Assembly: GCA_001695595.3 (NCBI GenBank)
Contig: MBPM02000292.1
Span: 1-33,266 of the forward strand
Direction of reading: 5' to 3'
DNA length: 33,266 nt
From: Plasmopara viticola
Taxonomy: Eukaryota; Oomycota; Peronosporomycetes; Peronosporales; Peronosporaceae
Positions 1 through 6,437 of the stretch are shown one piece after another (the first letter of the stretch is position 1; every line of letters begins with the position of its first letter). The notes under the pieces were generated by a model that was not told the origin of the DNA, made no database searches, and worked only from the letters and a program-made list of their open reading frames with translations. The position numbers were made by a program, and so were the translations under genes.

Positions 1-195
1 TAAACCCTAAACCTAAACCCTAAACCCTAAACCCTAAACCTAAACCCTAAACCCTAAACCCTAAACCCTAAACCCTAAACCCTAAACCCTAAACCCTAAA
101 CCCTAAACCCTAAACCCTAAACCCTAAACCCTAAACCCTAAACCCTAAACCCTAAACCCTAAACCCTAAACCCTAAACCCTAAACCCTAAACCCT
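1..195. repeat. Terminal telomere repeat tract (CCCTAAA)n
   Basis: The window opens with about 27 tandem copies of the 7-bp unit CCCTAAA, with short variants (CCTAAA) near positions 8 and 37. The C-rich strand reads left to right, so the G-rich TTTAGGG strand has its 3' end pointing left. This is the orientation of a real chromosome end at position 1. The tract runs without a break into the CTAGTAC that begins element A's terminal repeat. Confidence 0.97.
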
Positions 196-204
196 AGTAC
201 AAAT

Positions 205-391
205 TTCAAGTATGAAATTCAAGTATGAAATTTAAGTATGAAATTCAAGTATGAAATTCAAGTATGAAATTCAAGTATGAAATTCAAGTATGAAATTCAA
301 GTATGAAATTCAAGTATGAAATTCAGTATGAATTTCAAGTATGAATTTCAAGTATGAATTTCAAGTATGAATTTCAAGTATGAATTTCAAG
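205..391 (+). repeat. 13-bp tandem repeats in element A left pLTR
   Basis: About 15 head-to-tail copies of a 13-bp unit are present. The first nine or so read GAAATTCAAGTAT (one GAAATTTAAGTAT, one 12-bp form) and the last five read GAATTTCAAGTAT. The same array recurs in the right pLTR at about 4092-4278 with minor changes. It is AT-rich and non-coding. A promoter or transcript-structure role is possible but not shown. Confidence 0.9.
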
Positions 392-440
392 TTAGAGTTT
401 TGGTAAGATGTCCGTAAGGGCCAAGTCCAACTATAGAATA

Positions 441-525
441 ACAAGTCCTACTGAAGAAGCAAACCAGCGAAAGAATTAGTCAATCGGATCATTTCGGACT
501 ATTCTTTAGGAATAATTAAGTTTGT
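441..525 (+). ncRNA. Type I hammerhead ribozyme, element A left pLTR
   Basis: Catalytic box CTGAAGA lies at 451-457. One unpaired A (458) follows, then stem II GC/GC (459-460/467-468) with loop AAACCA, and the GAA box at 469-471. Stem III is AGAA/TTCT (472-475/502-505) extended by TAGTC/GACTA (477-481/497-501). Stem I is TCCTA/TAGGA (446-450/507-511), possibly extended across an internal loop by ACAAG/TTTGT (441-445/521-525). The predicted cleavage is after U506 (16.2-17 = C-U-U). Stems II and III are capped and stem I carries the ends, which is the type I arrangement known from PLEs. Stem II is very short, so activity is uncertain. Confidence 0.82.
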
Positions 526-559
526 GTAGTAACTTGCATAATTTAATAAATCCTAAACC

Positions 560-1296
560 TTTTTATTTTTAATTAGGTTAGAAAAACCCGTGCCCTTGAG
601 CACCGTGCTTGCAATTTATTGTAACGCTTATCGGAGTTCTCATTTGCGGAGAAGTCTATCCCATAAGGGATTTTTGACTCTGCGGGCACACAGGAGTGTG
701 AGTGAGCAGCACCCTGGATACGTGAGCCTAGTGCGTCTCCGTATCGAACAGAAATAGTGCCGTGGTTTACGTAAAACCTGAAAGTGTGACCGGGGAGGTA
801 GGCGGAGAAGTTATAATCCCCTAGACCTGGCTTTTTCCCATAAGCCTTGCGCTAGTTCTCGATATCAACCTATCCGTTAGTGCTACCCATATTCAACATA
901 AAACGGAACATAAGTAGGGCAATACGTCAAAAGATTGTTGGTATCCGACGGCCAAGATCCAAAGGACGACTAAGGACCCGACCAAGACCCGACTTAGGAC
1001 CCGACCAAGGACCCGACCAAGGACCCGACCAAGTGCGAAGTTCAAGATCCGGACACGATCAAGTCACCGGTCGACCAACAAACCGACCGGTCCCAAGTCC
1101 TACCCTCAAGCCAGCTGGCCGACCAAAAAACGGCCGGCTTCAAGCCTTGGTCCTAAGTCGACAAGATCCACGACCAGCGTCCGACTGAGCCGACCGGCCG
1201 ACCGCGACGAACAACAGACCGTGCTCGAAACAGCCGGCTGTTACGCCACTCAACATCCGACCTAGCCTGATTACAACTAGGTTACTACACTTAAGG
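560..1296 (+). other. Element A leader, no convincing gene; GACC-rich repeats
   Basis: This 737-bp stretch lies between the left pLTR and ORF1 and is clearly richer in G+C than the pLTR. At about 960-1035 it holds a degenerate tandem run of a 12-13-bp unit close to GGACCCGACCAA, followed by scattered GACCGG/GGCCGAC motifs to about 1210. An open frame of 102 codons at 880-1188 spans the repeats. Its product is only low-complexity Arg/Pro/Asp/Gln sequence, so I do not call it a gene. If the ribozyme cleaves at 506/507, the 5' leader of the ORF1 RNA would be about 790 nt. Confidence 0.6.
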
Positions 1297-2220
1297 ATGG
1301 ACCCGAGTAACCCAACTCGCAGCAGTCCGCCGCAAAACGTGTTGAGCATCATCGACTCCACGGTCAAACGCTACAGGAATCTTACTGCTAGAATCAAATC
1401 TAAGCAGCTAGCTCTTCAACGCCTTGAGCAGGGTCCGCCCCGCTCTGTGAAGACTAAGATTTCCTTGACCGTGTCTAAAGAGCTCGAAAATACCGATAGC
1501 GCTGCATCTTTGCGCGCCCAGTTCAATCAGCAACTCGTTGAAAACGAAAAGTCGTTGGCAGAAATCATTAAGACTGCAACGACGGCTGAACTGAATTTAC
1601 TTCAGACTGAACTTGAGACATTATCGGTTAATGCAATTAAAGAGATAAGTTCTTTTTATTGCGATGTTCACACCCTTTTTATGCCATCGGGTCCGCCATG
1701 GGAAAGTGCAATTACTTCTCCTAATGGACAAAACTCGATGGCGGTCACCGACTTCCTAATGGCTAAGGCTCTCCTTAACACACGACTGACTCAACTTCGC
1801 TACGACTTAGCGATTGAACAAGTCATTAAGGAACGGGCCAAAGCCGCTAAGGAAGCCAAACGAGCGACAGCCATGGACATCGAATCAGAAACGCCCATGG
1901 CAACATCTGTCCAGGAGCTCGTCAACAAGCGCATCCAACAGGAGCTGCGACCACTGAAAAATCAAGTGTCGCGGCTCAAGGAAGCGTTAAACGACAGCGC
2001 CGGTCGTCAAAGGGGCACCGATCGGCGCATAACGAAGACTGCAAAGCCCCAGCAGCAGAAGAAATCGGCAAAGCCTCAAAAGGAAAGGCTACGCGCAAAC
2101 GGAAAAGCGGGCGCTACCGGTCTCGCCAAGTCCGGAAAGCCGCCCACCAAGTCGAATTCAGGAAAAAACAACAAGCAGAAAGGCGCGCGGACCGCGAAAG
2201 GCAAGACCCAATCCAAGTAG
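1297..2220 (+). CDS. Element A ORF1: coiled-coil, basic-tailed ORF1 protein
   Basis: The frame is 307 codons with ATG at 1297 in good context (A at -3, G at +4). I recognise no named domain. The N-terminal half is rich in Lys, Glu and Leu with heptad-like spacing, suggesting coiled coil (about residues 18-115). It includes RIKSK (32-36), which is shared with element B ORF1 (54-58). An Ala/Lys/Glu-rich helix-like segment lies around 180-230. From about residue 236 the protein is strongly basic and low in complexity (Lys, Arg, Gly, Ala, Gln), which would suit RNA binding. It is probably a nucleocapsid-like partner of the RT, by analogy with retroelement ORF1 proteins. The last 17 codons lie downstream of an in-phase slippery heptamer, so a fraction of the product probably continues as an ORF1-RT fusion. 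Confidence 0.8.
   Translation: MDPSNPTRSSPPQNVLSIIDSTVKRYRNLTARIKSKQLALQRLEQGPPRSVKTKISLTVSKELENTDSAASLRAQFNQQLVENEKSLAEIIKTATTAELNLLQTELETLSVNAIKEISSFYCDVHTLFMPSGPPWESAITSPNGQNSMAVTDFLMAKALLNTRLTQLRYDLAIEQVIKERAKAAKEAKRATAMDIESETPMATSVQELVNKRIQQELRPLKNQVSRLKEALNDSAGRQRGTDRRITKTAKPQQQKKSAKPQKERLRANGKAGATGLAKSGKPPTKSNSGKNNKQKGARTAKGKTQSK
2163..2169 (+). promoter_or_regulatory. Predicted -1 ribosomal frameshift site A_AAA_AAC, element A
   Basis: The heptamer A_AAA_AAC is in the ORF1 reading phase (codons AAA 2164-2166 and AAC 2167-2169, residues 290-291). A -1 slip enters exactly the ORF2 frame, which is open from 1851 to 4070. The ORF1 stop is at 2218-2220. The nearest obvious structure is a small hairpin CGCG/CGCG (2186-2189/2193-2196), 16 nt downstream. 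That is further than typical, so the stimulatory element here is unclear. Confidence 0.72.
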
Positions 2221-4070
2221 ACAGATCAGATAGTAGGAATGCACTGGCACTATTTGCTAGTCGCAGTACAAGGGAGGTTAATAGCTATGCAAAGAACTTA
2301 GCTTTTCATAACTTTGTTCCTTCTGCAGTTGCTACTCCCCCTGCTCTGAACCGCTTACTGGGTCTTAACCTAAGATTCTGCCCGACCCCTCGACCTATCC
2401 GACCGCCCGATCTTCATGCTGCACTCCCAGACTTCATACGGAAAGTTCGCCTCTCCGCACAGTTTGGGAACCATCAAGGATCATATAATCGCAAGATTTA
2501 TGTTCCGAACCCATCGTTTCAACCGAAACCAGCACCGGCTTCAATCGAAACGATACTCACACGTGTTCAAGACAACATTAGTCGCGAGACATGGGAACCG
2601 AGGAAACTCAGGAACCTTAACTCGAGACAATGGAACACGTTTCAGCTCCTAAGAAGCCGCCCAGATCTTAAAGTAGTCCTTACTGATAAGAACTTAGGGC
2701 CGGCTCTTTTTACAACGGAGCATTATGTTAGACTGTGTATTGACCATCTTTCAGATAAGTCAATATACGAGCTGCAATGCGCTCCAGTCGAAGCATTAAC
2801 CCGGCTTGTGCGGACAAAAGTTCGCACTTGGTACAGAAACATGGCAAAGACATATGCCTATCGTACTGACTGGGACACAACACGGATCATTGTGGCGAAA
2901 CTAGAAGAGTCAAGGTTGAATGTGTTTTACGCATTAGCAAAAATACACAAACCTAAACTCTGTATTCGACCCATTGTATCCAATAGCGCAAGTATACTGG
3001 AAGGACTTTCAAAGTGGTTAGATTTTCAACTTCAACCCTTTTATAGATCCACTAAATCCTATATACGCGACTCAGACCAGCTATTGACAGACCTCCCGGA
3101 CCTGATACTCCCGCCTGATACGCTGTTGATCACAATCGACGTAGAATCTCTCTACACCAATATTCCGATTATCAACGCTATCAAAGCAATCGCGGAACGT
3201 ATACGGGGTCATCCATGGAAAAACGCAATTCTGTCTGGTCTCCAAGTAGTAATGCACAACAATTACTTTACCTTTGGAGACTCATGCTGGCGCCAATTGC
3301 GTGGAACGGCTATGGGAACACCGGTGGCACCGGCATTCGCTTCCCTCTACGTGGCTCACATCGAAGAGATTCTACTTACAGAATTCTCGCGACATGTAGT
3401 TTACTACAAACGCTACATCGATGACATCTTCACATTGTGGAGTCCGAGCACCGAGCCATATAGCTTCCAGCGCATGTTAGCAACATTTACCCGGCGGTCT
3501 AAGCTACGATTCACAAGCTCTATCGACAAAGATGAAGCTGTGTTTCTAGACCTACGAATCATTCGGGACAACCAAAGGATATACACAAGAACATATCAGA
3601 AAAGTCTGAATTTGTACCTGTATATTCCTGCTAATAGCGCTCATCCACCTGGTGTTCTAAAAGGACTAATCATTGGCCAAGTCCGTAAATACCGCAAACA
3701 GAATGTTCGATATCGTGACTTTAAACGAATCGTCAAACAACTCTATGCGCGGCTACTTGACCGAGGATATACTCCTAGAATACTGCAACCGCTGTTCAGA
3801 CAGGCGCTCGACGACACTACGTCATCACGCAACACGTCATCTACAGCACCTATAGTTTTCAAGCTCCAATACGACCCAAATGGACTTTCAAGAAGCAGAC
3901 TACGGTCTATACTACTGACCGATGAGCTGGAAAAGGCACTCGGAACGCAAGTTAAAATCTGCTACCTCAAGCCTCCAACGCTCAAGACGCTTCTGTGTCC
4001 TTCGCGACTTCCAAAAACTGCCCCGTCGACTGCAGCCTTAATACAAGATTGTACAGCCGATGGGGAGTAA
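2169..4070 (+). CDS. Element A ORF2: Penelope-like reverse transcriptase, -1 frame of ORF1
   Basis: This frame codes an RNA-directed DNA polymerase for copying the element onto chromosome ends. The frame is open from 1851 and overlaps ORF1 by about 370 bp. The start given here is the first codon after a predicted -1 shift, giving about 633 RT-frame residues and a fusion near 924. The first in-frame ATG is at 2841, after the conserved NLAFH, LLGLNLRFCPTP and TDKNLGP (from 2682) segments, so ordinary initiation would lose the N-terminal region. Later motifs are RPIVSN, catalytic Asp in DVESLYTNIP (codon 3138-3140), GTAMGTPVAP, and YIDD with catalytic Asp pair at 3420-3425. The C-terminal region ends soon after the thumb-like part and no GIY-YIG domain follows. 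The stop TAA is the first codon of a telomere-like TAAACCC. I see no internal stop, so the gene may be functional. Confidence 0.88.
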   Translation, partial: QQAERRADRERQDPIQVDRSDSRNALALFASRSTREVNSYAKNLAFHNFVPSAVATPPALNRLLGLNLRFCPTPRPIRPPDLHAALPDFIRKVRLSAQFGNHQGSYNRKIYVPNPSFQPKPAPASIETILTRVQDNISRETWEPRKLRNLNSRQWNTFQLLRSRPDLKVVLTDKNLGPALFTTEHYVRLCIDHLSDKSIYELQCAPVEALTRLVRTKVRTWYRNMAKTYAYRTDWDTTRIIVAKLEESRLNVFYALAKIHKPKLCIRPIVSNSASILEGLSKWLDFQLQPFYRSTKSYIRDSDQLLTDLPDLILPPDTLLITIDVESLYTNIPIINAIKAIAERIRGHPWKNAILSGLQVVMHNNYFTFGDSCWRQLRGTAMGTPVAPAFASLYVAHIEEILLTEFSRHVVYYKRYIDDIFTLWSPSTEPYSFQRMLATFTRRSKLRFTSSIDKDEAVFLDLRIIRDNQRIYTRTYQKSLNLYLYIPANSAHPPGVLKGLIIGQVRKYRKQNVRYRDFKRIVKQLYARLLDRGYTPRILQPLFRQALDDTTSSRNTSSTAPIVFKLQYDPNGLSRSRLRSILLTDELEKALGTQVKICYLKPPTLKTLLCPSRLPKTAPSTAALIQDCTADGE

Positions 4071-4447
4071 ACCCTAAACCCTAGTACAAATTTCAAGTAT
4101 GAAATTCAAGTATGAAATTTAAGTATGAAATTCAAGTATGAAATTCAAGTATGAAATTCAAGTATGAAATTCAAGTATGAAATTCAAGTATGAAATTCAA
4201 GTATGAAATTCAGGTATGAATTTCAAGTATGAATTTCAACTATGAATTTCAAGTATGAATTTCAAGTATGAATTTCAAGTTAGAGTTTTGGTAAGATGTC
4301 CGTAAGGGCCAAGTCCAACTATAGAATAACAAGTCCTACTGAAGAAGCAAACCAGCGAAAGAATTAGTCAATCGGATCATTTCGGACTATTCTTTAGGAA
4401 TAATTAAGTTTGTGTAGTAACTTGCATAATTTAATAAACCCTAAACC
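4068..4447 (+). repeat. Element A right terminal direct repeat (pLTR), 3' end
   Basis: This block begins with a two-unit telomere-like stretch TAAACCCTAAACCC (4068-4081), overlapping the ORF2 stop. It then repeats the left pLTR from CTAGTAC (4081). It holds the same 13-bp array (about 4092-4278), a second hammerhead, and AATAAA at 4433-4438. It passes without a join into perfect CCCTAAA repeats. In the sense orientation it is the 3' end of the element RNA. Confidence 0.88.
4329..4413 (+). ncRNA. Type I hammerhead ribozyme, element A right pLTR
   Basis: This is an exact copy of the left ribozyme, shifted by 3888 bp. CTGAAGA lies at 4339-4345, stem I TCCTA/TAGGA at 4334-4338/4395-4399, and predicted cleavage is between 4394 and 4395. 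If both copies cleave, the RNA between the sites is 3888 nt. Confidence 0.8.
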
Positions 4448-4888
4448 CTAAACCCTAAACCCTAAACCCTAAACCCTAAACCCTAAACCCTAACCCTAAA
4501 CCCTAAACCCTAAACCCTAAACCCTAAACCCTAAACCCTAAACCCTAAACCCTAAACCCTAAACCCTAAACCCTAAACCCTAAACCCTAAACCCTAAACC
4601 CTAAACCCTAAACCCTAAACCCTAAACCCTAAACCCTAAACCCTAAACCCTAAACCCTAAACCCTAAACCCTAAACCCTAAACCCTAAACCCTAAACCCT
4701 AAACCCTAAACCCTAAACCCTAAACCCTAAACCCTAAACCCTAAACCCTAAACCCTAAACCCTAAACCCTAAACCCTAAACCCTAAACCCTAAACCCTAA
4801 ACCCTAAACCCTAAACCCTAAACCCTAAACCCTAAACCCTAAACCCTAAACCCTAAACCCTAAACCCTAAACCCTAAACCCTAAACCC
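4439..4888. repeat. Interstitial telomere tract between elements A and B
   Basis: About 64 copies of CCCTAAA are present, almost perfect, with one CCCTAACCC variant near 4490. The orientation matches the terminal tract. The tract is best read as an earlier chromosome end that was later capped by element A. It merges on the left with the element A 3' end and on the right with the element B terminal repeat at CATTACCTC (4888). Confidence 0.95.
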
Positions 4889-5476
4889 ATTACCTCTAAA
4901 AATTATTCACTGTCACTCTTTCATAGTGTCACACCCTGGAATCTTATATAATGACCATCATTCCGAGTGACCTTCACTCTCCTTTTTCGGTAACAAATAA
5001 AGTCATTTGCAACCAAAATTGTGATTTGGTATCAAATTTGTTACTCATTTGTGACACATTAGTCCTGTCCAAATTTGGTTCTTTGAACCCATATTTGGTT
5101 AATTGCGACAAAATCGTGTCGATTTGGTCGATACAGAAGTTTGTTACTTTCGTACTTCTTATTGGTACTTAATGATTTTTATCTTAGAAATTTCGAGAAA
5201 AATATCATTCTGCGTCAAATTTTCCCAGGAATCTGATTTACGGTATGACGTTTAAATTGTATGTGATTTAAGCGTTTATTTCAAGCCCGCTTAAAAAATG
5301 AGTGGCTGATAATAACCGTAATTACACGTGGGTATTTCTCACTGATGAAGGCCTCCCAGCCGAAAGGTTAAGTTCACATTTGAATTTCCTTTGAGATACG
5401 TGTTACTAAACATACATTGGTTTTCAAAGGGAAGGTGAACTATGTCTGCCTCGGTAGACTCCACCCTAAACCCTAA
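4875..5476 (+). repeat. Element B left terminal direct repeat (pLTR)
   Basis: The block is repeated at 8895-9496 with a constant offset of 4020 bp and no mismatch that I could find. It starts at a telomere-like TAAACCCTAAACCC-ATTACC junction and ends inside ORF1 at a telomere-like CCCTAAACCCTAA (5464-5476). It contains the hammerhead, the ORF1 start codon and the first 11 codons. Four copies of ATTTGGT (5024, 5073, 5093, 5122) are also visible. A 73-codon open frame at 4951-5172 looks non-coding. Confidence 0.92.
5325..5402 (+). ncRNA. Type I hammerhead ribozyme, element B left pLTR
   Basis: CTGATGA lies at 5342-5348. One unpaired A (5349) follows, then stem II GGC/GCC (5350-5352/5359-5361) with a 6-nt loop, and GAA at 5362-5364. 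Stem III is AGG/CCT (5365-5367/5388-5390), extended after a TT bulge by AAGTTC/GAATTT (5370-5375/5382-5387). Stem I is TCTCA/TGAGA (5337-5341/5392-5396), extended by CACGT/ACGTG (5325-5329/5398-5402) across an internal loop. Predicted cleavage is between 5391 and 5392, 50 nt upstream of the ORF1 ATG. Confidence 0.87.
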
Positions 5477-6437
5477 TCAACTTCCCGTTGATTCAAGCTG
5501 CGATCCGGTGAGGCCTTTGAACCCTCCGTTGATTGCGCTGCCAACCTTCCTGGATGAGCACATCAATGCCTCCTTTCGGAAGAAAGTCACTCTCAACGGA
5601 CGTATTAAGTCCAAGAGAAAGGCTATTGAGACATTAGTGGAACATGATACCAACGGTACTTGTCCCAAGTCTCTCCAAATCTCGCATGAAATGTCATTTT
5701 CTGACAACTTGCGAGAAATGGACTCTGATTTTGTAAAAATTCAGAGTGAGTATTTTGAGGAAATCAAAACGACGTACATGAAAAAAGCGACTCAAATCGC
5801 TTTACATGTGCAACGTGAGGAACTCAAAACTCTCAATATCATGTTTGGGAATTTAGACACCGAAGTTTTAAACTCGATATGTCTTCTATTTGATGCACAA
5901 CAAAATGCGTCATACCCAACTTTCCCATTATCACGAGCAATCGTTCTTGGGAGGGAAACTAAGTTCTGCGGTCGGTATACCGGCGAGTTCCATTTTCCCT
6001 ATCTGATAGAGTTGGCCTATCAGAAATATCACAATAAGTGGTCTGAATACCTTGACGGTCTAAATGATCGCATGGCACTCAAAATCATTAAAGCCCAAGC
6101 CTTAGCGGCTAAAAGGGCTGTGGCTGAAGACACCGAAATGGGTCTTCCTGATGAAACCAAAATCAAAAATTTGGTTCATCAAGTGGCTAATGACAAGTTC
6201 AAAAAACTTGAGACTATGATTCGAGGTCTTTCTAAAAGTCCCAATCAACCCAAGCGGAACAATGGCAAACAGCCAAAAAACCGCCAAGCTGGGTCGAAAG
6301 TCCCAAAACCCAGCAAAAAACCCGCGTCCGGCGCCAGCGTCGTTCGCACTGGGCCAAACAAGCGCAAGCACGGCGCCGTTTCTTCCGGAAACAGAAACGC
6401 CAAGCTAAACAAGCACTCAAAGCGCGGACACAATTAG
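5442..6437 (+). CDS. Element B ORF1: coiled-coil, basic-tailed ORF1 protein
   Basis: The frame is 331 codons, with ATG at 5442 only 50 nt after the predicted ribozyme cleavage site (G at -3 is absent from this start; context is GTGAACTATG). It is homologous by eye to element A ORF1. Shared features are RIKSK (residues 54-58) at the same point in a coiled-coil-like N-terminal region, a later Ala/Lys segment ending in an acidic patch (about 215-235), and a strongly basic Lys/Arg/Asn/Pro tail (about 265-331). There is no recognised catalytic domain, and an RNA-binding or particle role is inference. Residues 8-12 (TLNPN) are encoded by telomere-like sequence at 5463-5477, at the edge of the terminal repeat. 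The final 51 codons follow an in-phase slippery heptamer, so a share of product is expected to continue into the RT frame. Confidence 0.82.
   Translation: MSASVDSTLNPNQLPVDSSCDPVRPLNPPLIALPTFLDEHINASFRKKVTLNGRIKSKRKAIETLVEHDTNGTCPKSLQISHEMSFSDNLREMDSDFVKIQSEYFEEIKTTYMKKATQIALHVQREELKTLNIMFGNLDTEVLNSICLLFDAQQNASYPTFPLSRAIVLGRETKFCGRYTGEFHFPYLIELAYQKYHNKWSEYLDGLNDRMALKIIKAQALAAKRAVAEDTEMGLPDETKIKNLVHQVANDKFKKLETMIRGLSKSPNQPKRNNGKQPKNRQAGSKVPKPSKKPASGASVVRTGPNKRKHGAVSSGNRNAKLNKHSKRGHN
6275..6314 (+). promoter_or_regulatory. Predicted -1 ribosomal frameshift signal with stem-loop, element B
   Basis: A_AAA_AAC at 6275-6281 is in the ORF1 phase (AAA 6276-6278, AAC 6279-6281, residues 279-280). After a 6-nt spacer comes a perfect 7-bp stem GCTGGGT/ACCCAGC (6288-6294/6308-6314) with a 13-nt loop. 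Slippery heptamer, spacing and stem all fit eukaryotic -1 frameshift signals. The -1 frame is open from 6236 to 8350 and codes the RT. Confidence 0.82.

Larger units (their letters stand above)
194..559 (+). repeat. Element A left terminal direct repeat (pLTR)
   Basis: The block starting CTAGTACAAATTTC is repeated at 4081-4447, about 3887 bp downstream, with only a few differences. One is a 1-bp indel in the tandem-repeat part and one is a T/C change at 551/4439. It contains a 13-bp tandem array, a hammerhead ribozyme, and an AATAAA at 545-550 directly before a telomere-like CCTAAACC. After 559 the left copy continues into the element leader, whereas the right copy continues into perfect telomere repeats. 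Confidence 0.9.
194..4447 (+). mobile_element. Element A: telomere-attached, endonuclease-lacking Penelope-like retroelement
   Basis: This is a complete-looking element between two telomere tracts. The order is left terminal repeat (194-559) with hammerhead ribozyme, GC-rich leader (560-1296), ORF1 (1297-2220), RT ORF2 in the -1 frame (to 4070), and right terminal repeat (about 4068-4447) with a second hammerhead. The RT is of the PLE type and no GIY-YIG endonuclease domain follows it. The sense strand runs away from the chromosome end, so the RNA 3' end abuts the inner telomere tract. That is what priming from a telomeric 3' OH would give. Related endonuclease-lacking PLEs at telomeres (Athena, Coprina) are known from several eukaryotic kingdoms. 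The family assignment rests on motifs read by eye. Confidence 0.88.

Noticed and set aside
205..391. CRISPR-like array
   Set aside because: The units are directly adjacent 13-bp repeats with no spacers, in a eukaryotic telomeric element.
880..1188. 102-codon open frame in the element A leader
   Set aside because: It is low-complexity Arg/Pro/Asp/Gln sequence over a GC-rich tandem repeat, with no counterpart in element B.
2416..2652. 78-codon frame inside the element A RT region
   Set aside because: It is a shadow of the RT frame, which carries the conserved motifs.
2221..2807. Apparent break or frameshift mutation at the start of element A RT
   Set aside because: Reading the frame codon by codon shows it is fully open from 1851 to 4070. 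The gap appears only because there is no ATG.
4951..5172. 73-codon open frame in the element B pLTR, identical at 8971-9192
   Set aside because: It is present twice only because the pLTR is duplicated. It has no counterpart in element A and lies upstream of the ribozyme cleavage site. It looks like chance AT-rich sequence.
6314..6321. Second A-run (CAAAAAAC) in element B ORF1 as the frameshift site
   Set aside because: The A_AAA_AAC at 6315-6321 is not in ORF1 phase, and the in-phase reading C_AAA_AAA lacks the needed first triplet. The 6275-6281 site fits fully.
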